DNA from: Saccharospirillum salsuginis
Lineage (GTDB): Bacteria > Pseudomonadota > Gammaproteobacteria > Pseudomonadales > Natronospirillaceae
NCBI RefSeq assembly: GCF_014651855.1
Contig: NZ_BMXR01000008.1
Location: 176,198 to 240,197, forward strand
DNA: 64,000 bases
Reading direction: 5' to 3'
The notes beneath the pieces are model-generated. The model did not search any database, was not told the DNA's origin, and was given only the letters and a program-made list of their open reading frames with translations. Positions 1 to 8,570 of this stretch are shown here, in pieces; the stretch's first letter is position 1, and every line of letters begins with the position of its first letter. The position numbers and the translations under genes were made by a program.

Positions 1-24
1 AATCTGAATAGAAGTGAGAAGTGT

Positions 25-46
25 GCCGTCCCGGGAACGAGACGGC
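25..46 (-). terminator. Hairpin downstream of telA
   Basis: Inverted repeat GCCGTC-N10-GACGGC lies just past the telA stop on the minus strand. It could end the six-gene envelope operon. No clear T-run follows within the window, so this is a weak call. Confidence 0.35.
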
Positions 47-54
47 GACAAGCA

Positions 55-1194
55 TCAACCCGCCCGCAAAGCACCTTTCAAATCGGCTTCGGTCTGCTGC
101 AGCCGTGTTTCGGCGTCGGCCCGGGCCTTGCGGCCTTCCTCGACGATGGTGATCGATTCCTGAATGGTTTCGATCAGGGTGTTGTTGGCCTGTTCGACGG
201 CTTCGATGTCGAAAATGCCGCGTTCGATCTCGCGTTTAATCTCCGCATTGCCTTGCTTCAGGGCCTCCTGGTTGGCCACCAGCAGTTCGTTGTTCAGGTC
301 GGTCACTTCCTTGTTGGTTTTGGCGGCTTCGCGGGCGCGGTACTGGGTAATGGCGGTGGCGATCTGCGTCTTCCACATGTTGACGGTGTTGACGATGGAG
401 CTCTGCATCTTGTTGATCAGGCTCTTGTCGTTTTCCTGGGTGATGCGCATGGAGGTGAGCATCTGCATCACCACCTGGCGCGTCAGTCGCAGGTCGTGCA
501 CCTTGCGTTCCAGGTCGTCGCGCGTGGTCTGGATGTCGCGCAGTTCCTGGGCTTTCACCACGTCGTCGGTCTCTTCGGCGACCTTGCGTGCGTTTGGAAT
601 GTCTTCCTGGTCGAATTGTTCGACGCGCGCTTCACCGGCGAGAATGTAGTATTCAAGGTCCCGGAAGTAATCGAGGCTGGCGTTGTAGAGTTTGTCGAGT
701 TTGACGATGTCCTGCGAGAGCTGCCAGATGTGGTCTTCCAGCTTGGTCTCCACGGCGGTGATCTGCGCTTCGACGCTTTCGTATTGCTGAATGAACTTGG
801 CGATGGGCTCGATGGAGCCGAACAGACGCTTGAAGAAGCCGGGCTTTTTGCCGTCCTTCACGTCGGACAGGTCGAGGCCGCGAATGGTGGTGACCATTTC
901 GTTCAGCAGGCCGCTGGCGGGGCCGGCGTCTTTGTTGCGCACGCCTTGCAGCATGTCATCCGAGACGGTGGACATCTCGGTCTGCGCGACGGACCCGAAA
1001 TGAATGACGGATTCGCTGTTGCCGACCTTCACTTCCTGCATCAGTTGTTTGACGCGTTCCTGGCCTTCGGCGGGCAGGGCCTTGAGTTTGTCCTGGGGTC
1101 CGCCTTCGGCGTCCAGGTCGGTGTTGCTGGATTGGTTGACGTCGGCCAGGCTGGTGGTGGCCGCGGGATCGATGTTCAAAGTGTGCTCAGACAT
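55..1194 (-). CDS. telA: TelA/KlaA/YaaN-family toxic anion resistance protein
   Basis: 379 residues, matching TelA-family length. It is largely helical, with a long charged coiled-coil C-terminal half (about 140-375) and no signal peptide or membrane segment, so it is cytoplasmic. Family members are linked to tellurite and other envelope-stress resistance, but no enzymatic reaction is established. It is the last gene of the minus-strand operon, starting 2 nt after the xpaC stop with an AGGA ribosome site. The XpaC-TelA pairing is a conserved neighbourhood (xpaC-yaaN in Bacillus), which supports both calls. The binding proteins and the vWA lipoprotein upstream suggest an envelope-sensing role; that is inference. 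Confidence 0.9.
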   Translation of the reverse strand: MSEHTLNIDPAATTSLADVNQSSNTDLDAEGGPQDKLKALPAEGQERVKQLMQEVKVGNSESVIHFGSVAQTEMSTVSDDMLQGVRNKDAGPASGLLNEMVTTIRGLDLSDVKDGKKPGFFKRLFGSIEPIAKFIQQYESVEAQITAVETKLEDHIWQLSQDIVKLDKLYNASLDYFRDLEYYILAGEARVEQFDQEDIPNARKVAEETDDVVKAQELRDIQTTRDDLERKVHDLRLTRQVVMQMLTSMRITQENDKSLINKMQSSIVNTVNMWKTQIATAITQYRAREAAKTNKEVTDLNNELLVANQEALKQGNAEIKREIERGIFDIEAVEQANNTLIETIQESITIVEEGRKARADAETRLQQTEADLKGALRAG

Positions 1195-1196
1195 AA

Positions 1197-1847
1197 TCAG
1201 AGTCCTTCTCGCTTGAGGGCCTTGGTCAGTACGTCCAGATCGACATCGACACTGAGGACGTCGTTAGCCAGATTCTTTTCGTATTGTTTTTCAAAGGCGG
1301 TACGGATTTGTTGCAGTACGGTTTCGCACCGTTGGCGGATATCCTGAACGGCGGCCTGGTCGGCGCCTTTTTGTTCCAGGTCGGTGACCTTTTCCAGAAT
1401 TTCCACGGCGGCTTTCAGGTAGATGCGAAAGGTGCGCGACCGGGTCAGGTCGCGCGGGTCGTCGATGATCCCCTGAATGATCTTGTTGGACCAGTCGATG
1501 ATGTCGGTGACGGTCTCGTGTATCACGCCGTCGTGTTGCGCGTGCAGCTGTTCCAGCTGGGCGGTGTAGTCGCGGCATTCCTCGATGAAGCCGGCCAGCC
1601 GGGTGGCGTCGCCGTGGCCGATGCCGTCCATGTCCAGCAGGCGTTCGGTCAGGTGCTTTTTGCGCGGCAGCGCGAGGCTGACGCCCGCGAAGGTGAGCAC
1701 GCCGAGCCCGAAGGCATACAGCACGGACGGGGCGGGCAGGGTCAACTGGGTCTGCACCAGAACCAGCACAACGGAGCCGGCGACGCCGGCCACCAGCGAA
1801 CGCTGCAGTACACTTAATCCGAAGGTGTCGGCCTGGTCCAGTATCAT
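1197..1847 (-). CDS. xpaC: XpaC-family membrane protein
   Basis: 216 residues with two N-terminal hydrophobic segments (about 13-33 and 40-60), then a soluble helical domain. This is the layout of the XpaC family, named after 5-bromo-4-chloroindolyl phosphate hydrolysis, although no phosphatase motif is visible. It sits 6 nt after the binding-protein gene and 2 nt before telA, so the two are translated together. Residues 110-200 are charged and helical and could contact TelA at the inner membrane (inference). Its molecular function is unknown. Confidence 0.8.
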   Translation of the reverse strand: MILDQADTFGLSVLQRSLVAGVAGSVVLVLVQTQLTLPAPSVLYAFGLGVLTFAGVSLALPRKKHLTERLLDMDGIGHGDATRLAGFIEECRDYTAQLEQLHAQHDGVIHETVTDIIDWSNKIIQGIIDDPRDLTRSRTFRIYLKAAVEILEKVTDLEQKGADQAAVQDIRQRCETVLQQIRTAFEKQYEKNLANDVLSVDVDLDVLTKALKREGL

Positions 1848-1853
1848 CGGTCG

Positions 1854-2753
1854 TTATTCCTCGCCGGTCATCCAGTATTGCACCCGGTCGGTGTTGTTCT
1901 CGATCCAGGCGTAAATCGCGTCGCGGTGTGAGGTCTCGCGGGCCTGGGCCATCAGTTCCTCGACTTCGCTGACCGAGAGGTTCATGCGCCGCAAAAAGGC
2001 GACAATCTCGGGCTGGCGTTGTTCGAAGCCCTTGTGGACGATGGCGTGCACGGATTCGGCGCCGCCGTAGACGCCCTTGGGGTCGTCCAGGTAGCGCAGG
2101 TCGTACTTGGCGAATTTCCAGTGCGGGTGCCAGCCGGTGGCGACGATCCAGCGGTTCTCGTCGAACGCCTTGCCGATCTCCATCGCCATTTTGGGGCCGG
2201 TACCGGTGAGGATCTCGTAGTCGAGCCCGTAGTCGGCCATGGCGGTCTGGGTCATGCCCATGATGCCGGAGTTGGCGCCGATGCCCTGGATTTGGCCACC
2301 CAGCTGTTCGCGCACCGAGGGTTTGGCCAGGTCGGCGATGGACTTGAGTTCGGACTCGGGTACGTAGTTGGGCACCACCAGGCCGAGATCCGCCCCTTCG
2401 TACAAGGGCCCCAGGTCGACGAGGGTGTCGGCGTAGCGCTCCATGTAGCTCTTGTGGGTCAGCGGCTGCCAGGACATCAACATGGCGTCGAGGTCGCCGT
2501 CGGCGACGCCCCGGTACTGCACCGAGATGTCGGCGAGGGTCAGTTCGACGTCCTTGCCCATGCCCTGTTGCAGGATGATGGCCGCCATCTTGGAGACGAC
2601 TTCGGCGTCGCCCCAGGTGGTCCAGCCGATGGCGACGTCGGGTTCGTTGCTTTCCGCCGAGGCTTGGGTGAAGGCGAGGCTCGCGGTCATCGCGGCGGTG
2701 GCGACCAGGGTCTTCAGAACCTGCCGGAAAGCGGTGTTGGGTTTACAGATCAT
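1854..2753 (-). CDS. Orphan OpuAC/ProX-type glycine betaine-like binding protein
   Basis: 299 residues from the ATG at 2753, preceded by GGAGTT at good spacing; an ATG 27 nt upstream has a poorer site. It has an N-terminal signal peptide ending near TQASA, then an OpuAC fold (IGWTTWGDAEVVSKM near the mature N-terminus; GWHPHWKF typical of quaternary-amine binders). The start overlaps the end of the vWA gene by 11 nt. No ProV or ProW homologue is encoded beside it; the window's other choline transporter is about 40 kb away with its own binding protein. It may be a periplasmic sensor subunit rather than a transporter part (inference). The ligand could be betaine-like but is not shown. Confidence 0.85.
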   Translation of the reverse strand: MICKPNTAFRQVLKTLVATAAMTASLAFTQASAESNEPDVAIGWTTWGDAEVVSKMAAIILQQGMGKDVELTLADISVQYRGVADGDLDAMLMSWQPLTHKSYMERYADTLVDLGPLYEGADLGLVVPNYVPESELKSIADLAKPSVREQLGGQIQGIGANSGIMGMTQTAMADYGLDYEILTGTGPKMAMEIGKAFDENRWIVATGWHPHWKFAKYDLRYLDDPKGVYGGAESVHAIVHKGFEQRQPEIVAFLRRMNLSVSEVEELMAQARETSHRDAIYAWIENNTDRVQYWMTGEE

Positions 2754-3546
2754 TGCCGGTGAACTCCTGTATGTTTGCAAAGTCCTGGGATTCGGCCAAT
2801 ACGCTGTCGAGACCTTGAGCCAGTTCCTCGGGGTTGCGCGCGCTGCGGTAGAGGGTGACGCCGGGTTGGTTCAGCGCGGAATCGTCGATGCAGAAGCCGA
2901 TGGTGTGCAACTCGATCGGGTTGGCGGCGTTGCCGGCAATGCGTTCGATCTCGTCGCTCGGGTTTTCGCCGTCGCTGTGTTCGCCGTCGGTGATCACCAT
3001 CAGCCGGTAGGTGCCGTAGCCTTGCTGGTAGCGGGCGCGGTCGGTCAGTTGCTCGTGCGCGAGCCGCACCGAGGTCAGCAAGGGGGTGCCGCCGGCCGGG
3101 CGGCTGGAGTTGACGTGTTGGCGAAAGTCGGGCCGGTTGTCCTGGCCCAGATTGACGCGGACGGAGGGCCCCCGGCCGTCGAAGATGATCAACCCCAGGT
3201 TGGCCTCGCGGTCGACGCTGTCGACCCAGGCGTTCAGCGCCGCTTTGGCGGCGGCCGACTTGCTTTCATAGGAACCCGCGCACCGGTCGCTGCCCATCGA
3301 GCCGCTCATGTCCAGCACCACCATGTAGTTGGTCCGGGTCAGCAGCGGGTCGAGCGCGTCCGGCTCGGCGGCGTCGCCCTCGGGCCAGGGCGTGCTCTTG
3401 GCTTCGGCGACGGTGTGCTTGAAGCGCTCGTCGATGGTCGGTTCGTCGTTCTCGGCCTGGGCCTCCGGTTCGGGCGAGCATCCCAGCAGCGCGAGCAGGG
3501 CGATCGATGCGGTCAGTCCGCTTTTAAATCCATTTGCCGTATTCAT
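2743..3546 (-). CDS. vWA-domain lipoprotein
   Basis: 267 residues. A lipoprotein signal peptide ends at LLGC (Cys23), so the protein is probably lipid-anchored in the envelope. A von Willebrand A domain follows (about 72-250), with the MIDAS motif DMSGSMG (Asp79), a downstream GGTPL threonine and ITDGEHSDG, so metal-dependent ligand binding looks intact. A good AAGGAG site precedes the ATG. It lies 10 nt after the SBP-OmpA gene and overlaps the OpuAC gene. vWA proteins commonly scaffold complexes; here it may bridge the binding proteins and the XpaC/TelA module (inference). Confidence 0.85.
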   Translation of the reverse strand: MNTANGFKSGLTASIALLALLGCSPEPEAQAENDEPTIDERFKHTVAEAKSTPWPEGDAAEPDALDPLLTRTNYMVVLDMSGSMGSDRCAGSYESKSAAAKAALNAWVDSVDREANLGLIIFDGRGPSVRVNLGQDNRPDFRQHVNSSRPAGGTPLLTSVRLAHEQLTDRARYQQGYGTYRLMVITDGEHSDGENPSDEIERIAGNAANPIELHTIGFCIDDSALNQPGVTLYRSARNPEELAQGLDSVLAESQDFANIQEFTGNDL

Positions 3547-3556
3547 CTCGATCTCC

Positions 3557-5284
3557 TTACCACGCGTTGATCGGGGTGAATGTGCTCGCTTCGGCTTCCA
3601 CGTTCACAATGCGGAAGGTGACCCGCATGTTGGAAAGCCATTCGGCCTGGGTTTTCGGCGGGCAGGGATCGCCGCCGCACATGCCGGTCTTCGGTTCCTG
3701 TATGCCGTGGCCCAGGGTGACGAACTGGCTTTCGTCCATGGTCTGGCCTTGTTCTTCGGCGAAATCCAGTACGGTGTCGCGCACTTCAATGGCGCGGTTC
3801 ATCGAGAGGTTCTTGGCCGCCTGCTGGACCGAGCGCAGTTCGTGCGGCGTGGCGCCGTTGTGCTGCATTTTCAGGTAGTTCAGCGGGTCGCTGTGGCCTT
3901 CCACGGTGATGACGGCACCGCCGTAGGTGGCGGCAACTTCCAGCACCTTGTTGAACTTGGCCTGGTAGTCGGCCGCGCTGAAGCTGGTCTGGTTGGGCTC
4001 GAAGTTGATCTCGAATTCCATCAGGGCTTTCTTGTCGAGTTCGCCGCTTTGTTTCATGTCCTCGACCACCGAGGAGGCCTTGTTGTTGTCGAACCCGGGC
4101 AGGCTGGTGCGGCGCTGGTCGAACACGCCGCCGGCGAAGGCGTCGTAGTCCCAGTTGGCCATTTTCAGCTGGTGGGCGCTGGCCATCAGCCCCTGGGCCA
4201 CCAGACCGTTCTGGATCTCGTCGTTCAAGGCCTTGAAGGAGCGTGCCTCGGCGGCGACCGACCAGTCGACGTTGCCCTGCAGGCCGACGGTTTCGACATC
4301 GCGCCACATTTGCTGGGCTTCGTCGGTCGCGCCGCTGTCGTTGAGCAGGTGTTCGCCCACGGCTTCCCAGTCGACCACTTGTTTGACCACGTCTTCGCGC
4401 ACGGTTTCCTCGGCGCTGAACAGGGTTTTGACGAAGGCTTCGATCTGTTGGCGGTTGTTTTCGAGGTAATCGGCACGGACGACATAGACTTCGGAGATCA
4501 TCCGGTTGGCGGATTTGGTCGAGAGCATGATTTCCGCACCCTTGACCGAGCCTTCGGCGCCGCTGCCGACGTTGCCGCCGCTGGTCAGGATCCGCGCATC
4601 GGCGGTGATCACGAAGGCGGCGTCGATGCCGTCGTCTTCCAGAAAGGCGGCCCCGGGGGTGTTGCCCTGGAAGCCGACCAGTTTTTCGGTATAGCGAATC
4701 TCGGGTTCCTGCCATGATTGGCCGTCATTGGCGGCGTCTTCGCGGGCGTCGTCGAGAATCTGCGTCAAATAGGACAGATGCGGGCCGTAGGCCTGGGTCA
4801 CGATGGTGGCGCCGGAGAGGTCGGCCGTGCTCTGGATGTTGGCGCGGCTCACCAGGGCATCGCCGCCGTTGGAGTAGCCGTGTTGGTAAATGGCCACCTG
4901 GCGGGTGCCGTCCTGTTGTTCGGTCAGGTCGGCCACGGCGTTGAGCATGCCCTGGGTACCGCGCAGGATGGGCACATCGCAGCTGAGATAGGCCTTGAGC
5001 TGTTCGCGGATGTCGTTTTCCACGTGCAGGGTGACACTGACGTCGTTGTCGGCGAACAGGCTGCCGTCGGCGGGCGACAACTGATAGTCATTGGCGTACA
5101 GCGGTACGATGTCGGCGCCGTTGGAGCGCATCGGTACGTTCAGGCCGGATTCCTGGCGGCATTCCTGGACGGTGGGGTCCATCGCCTGCGCCAGTGGCAC
5201 GGCATCGACAAATTCGACGGCCTGGGCTCCGGCGGCGGGCAAAGCCAGCGTCAGCCAGGCGGCCCATTGTACTTTCCGTTTCAT
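3557..5284 (-). CDS. Solute-binding protein fused to OmpA-like domain
   Basis: 575 residues. A signal peptide (about 1-22) precedes a periplasmic binding-protein fold resembling phosphate/nitrate ABC receptors (about 25-370), then a C-terminal OmpA-like peptidoglycan-binding domain (about 430-565) with GHSDP and NLSMNRAIEV. The OmpA region carries an insertion between these two motifs. Four cysteines may form disulfides: two in the receptor part and two in the CGGDPC segment. The fusion would tether a ligand receptor to the cell wall. The GAAGGAA ribosome site is clear. It lies 27 nt after the short OmpA gene and 10 nt before the vWA gene. No cognate permease is present. The ligand is unknown. 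Confidence 0.85.
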   Translation of the reverse strand: MKRKVQWAAWLTLALPAAGAQAVEFVDAVPLAQAMDPTVQECRQESGLNVPMRSNGADIVPLYANDYQLSPADGSLFADNDVSVTLHVENDIREQLKAYLSCDVPILRGTQGMLNAVADLTEQQDGTRQVAIYQHGYSNGGDALVSRANIQSTADLSGATIVTQAYGPHLSYLTQILDDAREDAANDGQSWQEPEIRYTEKLVGFQGNTPGAAFLEDDGIDAAFVITADARILTSGGNVGSGAEGSVKGAEIMLSTKSANRMISEVYVVRADYLENNRQQIEAFVKTLFSAEETVREDVVKQVVDWEAVGEHLLNDSGATDEAQQMWRDVETVGLQGNVDWSVAAEARSFKALNDEIQNGLVAQGLMASAHQLKMANWDYDAFAGGVFDQRRTSLPGFDNNKASSVVEDMKQSGELDKKALMEFEINFEPNQTSFSAADYQAKFNKVLEVAATYGGAVITVEGHSDPLNYLKMQHNGATPHELRSVQQAAKNLSMNRAIEVRDTVLDFAEEQGQTMDESQFVTLGHGIQEPKTGMCGGDPCPPKTQAEWLSNMRVTFRIVNVEAEASTFTPINAW

Positions 5285-5311
5285 GATGGTGGGTTTCCTT
5301 CTCGGTCGTTG

Positions 5312-5749
5312 TTAGGGGGCGACGGTGATGAGTGCGCGTGAGAGACGGCGCTGGTAGGCGCGGTCCGACTCGTCCGGCTGTTGCTCCAGCGGTTGGGCGC
5401 CACCGACGCCGACACTGTCTATTCGTTCGGGTTCGATGCCGGCGTCGACCAGCCGACGAACCACGTCGTCGGCGCGTTGTTCCGACAGGGCCAGATTGGC
5501 CTCGGCATCGCCCCGGGTACCGGTATGACCGGCGACCACGATGCGGGCGTCGTGGCGGACCAGGGCATCCTGTATGGCTTGGCCCAGGGTGGATTGCGCT
5601 TCGGCGCTCAGTTCGGTGCCCCGTTCGAACGGCAATTGATAGGTCTGCGGGCGCTGCGCCTCGCCGACACCCTGAAGCACCGTGGTCAGTACCGCGACGA
5701 CCGCCAGCAGACCCAGGCCCGACAGTCGTTTGACCAGTTCTTTGTTCAT
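5312..5749 (-). CDS. Short membrane-anchored OmpA-like protein
   Basis: 145 residues, first gene of the envelope operon, with GGAG 7 nt before the ATG. An N-terminal hydrophobic segment (about 10-28) acts as anchor or uncleaved signal, followed by a single OmpA-like domain (about 36-140) with NLALSEQRADDVVRRL. The conserved Asp of the GHTD signature, which contacts diaminopimelate in OmpA-type domains, is Gly here (AGHTGTRG), so peptidoglycan binding may be altered. The helix Arg is kept. It probably works with the SBP-OmpA fusion encoded next. Confidence 0.85.
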   Translation of the reverse strand: MNKELVKRLSGLGLLAVVAVLTTVLQGVGEAQRPQTYQLPFERGTELSAEAQSTLGQAIQDALVRHDARIVVAGHTGTRGDAEANLALSEQRADDVVRRLVDAGIEPERIDSVGVGGAQPLEQQPDESDRAYQRRLSRALITVAP

Positions 5750-6080
5750 CGTTCAACTCCTACAGCGGGTTCGCTACCGACCCAGTGGGCGCTCGATGCC
5801 CGGCATCGAAGCAGTGTTTCAGTCGTCAGCCCGCTTGAATAGGACCAAGAGTCACTTTCGGACATGAACCGGTCGGGTAGGCCGGCGAGAAAGAGTAGGG
5901 CCGTGTTTGGCCTGCAGCGGAAGGGAATGAGACAACCATCACAATTCCCTGTATGACTGTACTGAGGGGCGTCAGGTTACCAACTCCACCCCACCGCCAC
6001 AAGGACCGGCGCCGGTTGGCCGGGCCTTGCGGGAGTGTGATGGATGGGGTCAATCCGGGCGGGTTCTAACCGCTATTAAA
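5750..6080. other. Intergenic region upstream of the envelope operon
   Basis: 331 bp between the envelope operon and the 3' end of the aminotransferase gene, both on the minus strand. It must hold the operon promoter. A GC palindrome, ACCGGCGCCGGT, lies at 6005-6016 and could be part of a terminator for the aminotransferase gene. No convincing ORF was seen. Confidence 0.5.
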
Positions 6081-7364
6081 CTAGTGTTGGAGGGCTTGCC
6101 GCACCGATGCGAGGGTGACGCACAGGGTGAACACGCGCATGGCATCGTCCACTTCGCTGACACTGGGAACGGACGGGGCGATGCGGATGTTGGCGTCTTC
6201 CGGGTCCTTACCATACGGGTAGGTGGCACCGGCCGGGGTCAGTTTGACGCCGGCCCCCAAAGCGAGCCGGACGGTTTCTTTCGCCAAGCCGGGCCGGGTA
6301 TTGAAGGAAATGAAATAGCCACCTTCGACGGCGTTCCACTGCCCCAGGTCGTTGTCGCCGAACGCGTCGTTCAAGTGTTTGAGCACAGTGTCGAAACGCG
6401 GTTTTAATAGGGCCGCGTGTTGTTTCATGTGCGCCTTGAGCGAGCCGTCCTGCGCGAAGAAACGGGCATGGCGCAGTTGGTTCACTTTGTCCGGCCCGAT
6501 GGTCAGGGCGCTCAGCGACGCCTTGATGTGTTGCAGGTTCTTGTCGCTGGCGCCGAGGAAGGCGACACCCGAGCCGGCGAAGGTGATTTTCGAGGTCGAC
6601 GCGAACTGCAGCACGCTGTCTTCCGTGCCCGCTTCCCGGCAGGCGTCGAAAACATTGGCCAGTGCCGGCGCCTGATCGTTCAGGGCGTGAACGCTGTAGG
6701 CGTTGTCCCAGAATACCCGGAAATGCTCGCCGGCGATGCGGCCGAGGTGGGCAATGCGGCGTACGGTCTCGTCGCTGTAGACAATGCCGGTCGGGTTGGA
6801 AAAGCGGGGCACGCACCACAGCGCCTTGATGCTCGGGTCCTGCTCCAGGGCTTTCTCCACCGCATCCATATCCGGCCCGGCGTCGGTCATGGGCACGGGG
6901 ATCATTTCGATGCCCAGGTGTTCGCAAATGGCGAAGTGGCGGTCGTAGCCCGGCACAGGGCACAGGCACTTGGCGTTCTTGTCCAGATGCCAGGCGCTGC
7001 CGGGGCCGCTGAGACCGTCGTGATAGGCGATGCTCATGGCCTGGTGCATCAGCGTCAGGCTGGAACTGCCGCCCGCCAGCACCTGCTCAACCGGCATGCC
7101 GAGCAATTCCGCACCCAGCTCCCGGCACTCGGTCAACCCGTCCAGACCGCCGTAGTTGCGCACGTCGACGCCATCGCGGGATTGATAGTCCCCACCCAGC
7201 AGGCCATCCAGCGCATTGGACAGATCCAGTTGCTCGGTGGACGGCTTGCCGCGTGTCAGGTCGAGGCTCAGCCCTTCCTGTTTCAGGGTGTCGTATTGGT
7301 TGGACAGGTCCGACTCGAGGGCTTTCAACTGGTCTTGGCTCAGGGAGGCGAGGTCTGGGGTCAT
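6081..7364 (-). CDS. Class I PLP aminotransferase, subgroup Ic-like aspartate type
   Basis: 427 residues from the ATG at 7364 (MTPDLASL); in-frame codons upstream do not look like coding sequence. Fold-type I aminotransferase: PGYDRHF for cofactor stacking, FSNPTG, and the PLP lysine in FASTSKITFAGSG. It resembles the MocR-like/subgroup Ic aspartate aminotransferases (Asp_aminotransf family) more than AspC. Expected reaction: transfer of an amino group between an amino acid such as aspartate and 2-oxoglutarate in the cytoplasm. It is transcribed alone, divergent from the RDD gene. The exact substrate cannot be read from sequence. Confidence 0.85.
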   Translation of the reverse strand: MTPDLASLSQDQLKALESDLSNQYDTLKQEGLSLDLTRGKPSTEQLDLSNALDGLLGGDYQSRDGVDVRNYGGLDGLTECRELGAELLGMPVEQVLAGGSSSLTLMHQAMSIAYHDGLSGPGSAWHLDKNAKCLCPVPGYDRHFAICEHLGIEMIPVPMTDAGPDMDAVEKALEQDPSIKALWCVPRFSNPTGIVYSDETVRRIAHLGRIAGEHFRVFWDNAYSVHALNDQAPALANVFDACREAGTEDSVLQFASTSKITFAGSGVAFLGASDKNLQHIKASLSALTIGPDKVNQLRHARFFAQDGSLKAHMKQHAALLKPRFDTVLKHLNDAFGDNDLGQWNAVEGGYFISFNTRPGLAKETVRLALGAGVKLTPAGATYPYGKDPEDANIRIAPSVPSVSEVDDAMRVFTLCVTLASVRQALQH

Positions 7365-7600
7365 ATCGATGCTGTGGTTCCTTGGAAATGGCGGGTACAG
7401 TCTACACGGGTTGGGCAAGGCTCTCCATGTGGCTCGATTCCCGGCCCCTGGGCGGAATGGAATTCCCAACTCTCGTTTAATACAATCGGGCGTTCTTTGC
7501 AGCCTGGGGTATTACCCCAGTCGCAATGTAATTCAGTTGCAGGGTATACCTCCCTCGCTGCTGCTTGCTTATCTATCCGCACCACAAAAGGAATGCTGTC

Positions 7601-8551
7601 ATGACGGAAGCCGTTGTACACGATCGTTGGATTTCAGGATTTTGGCGCCGGGTATTCGCGTTCGTTCTCGATTCGCTGTTGTTGGCGTTGATTGGCTTCC
7701 TGATAGGGCTGTTTTTCGAGGACTTCTTTGTCCAGCTTGGTCAGTGGGGGTTTCTGGTTGGTTTCCTTATTTCGCTGATCTATTTCGGAATCTGGAATAG
7801 CGGTATCGGCGGCGGCCAAACCTTTGGGAAACGAGCGGCCGGTATCCAGGTAGTGAATGCGGGCAATAACCCCATTGGTGTTGGACAGTCGTTCCTGCGC
7901 TACCTGGTGTTGAGTTTGCCATTCTACCTTGGTGGTCTCCAGTTCATGACCGACAATGTCGGTACCTTCCTGAGTTATCTCATAGGCACTCTGGTCTTTG
8001 GCAGTTACCTGGCAATTGGTTACCTGCTGGTGTTCAACCGCGCCACCCGTCAATCACTTCATGATCTCGTGGTGGGCACCTACGTAGTACGCCAGAACAC
8101 AGAGAAACAACCGGTAGGGGAAGTGTGGAAAGGGCATTTCGTTGTGGTCGCACTCTTGGTGCTGTCAGCGGCATCGTTATCATTTTTCACTCGTGATCTG
8201 TTTCAGTCCGGGCCGTTCAAGGGCATGGATGTCGTGCAGGAACGACTTTCTGATGAAACCCTTGTGAGTCATGCAACCATCACGGTCGGGTTTTCAACCT
8301 TCAAGCAACTGGGAGCGGAGACGAATCAGAACCGCTTTGTGACCGCGCAGATTTACCTGAATGACAATCGCACCCAAGATGAGGCACTGGCACGGCAATT
8401 GGCGGCAATCGTGGTCGAACACTACCCCCAGGCTCAGGATAAGGATGTGATGCTGGTTACGCTCTCTCATGGATACAGCATCGGTATTTGGTCGCAGTGG
8501 TCCAGCAAGACATACCAAATTGAGCCGGGTGAGGTTTTAGGCGGCTCATAG
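7601..8551 (+). CDS. RDD-family membrane protein
   Basis: 316 residues from the ATG at 7601, preceded by AAAAGGAA. The first ~190 residues carry the RDD layout: WRRVFAFVLDSLLL with the Arg and Asp of the name, then FGKRAAGIQVV and RATRQSLHDLVVGTYVV, with about four membrane segments. One more hydrophobic segment (about 155-172) precedes a soluble C-terminal domain of ~130 residues that I do not recognise. RDD proteins have been tied to ion transport in some bacteria, but function is generally unknown. The extra C-terminal domain sets this one apart. It is followed 19 nt later by a GNAT gene. Confidence 0.8.
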   Translation: MTEAVVHDRWISGFWRRVFAFVLDSLLLALIGFLIGLFFEDFFVQLGQWGFLVGFLISLIYFGIWNSGIGGGQTFGKRAAGIQVVNAGNNPIGVGQSFLRYLVLSLPFYLGGLQFMTDNVGTFLSYLIGTLVFGSYLAIGYLLVFNRATRQSLHDLVVGTYVVRQNTEKQPVGEVWKGHFVVVALLVLSAASLSFFTRDLFQSGPFKGMDVVQERLSDETLVSHATITVGFSTFKQLGAETNQNRFVTAQIYLNDNRTQDEALARQLAAIVVEHYPQAQDKDVMLVTLSHGYSIGIWSQWSSKTYQIEPGEVLGGS

Positions 8552-8570
8552 CAGACGTTAAGTGAGTGAC

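Noticed and set aside
1854..2753. Part of a complete betaine ABC transporter
   Set aside because: No permease or ATPase lies within the operon or on either side; the window's choline transporter has its own binding protein.
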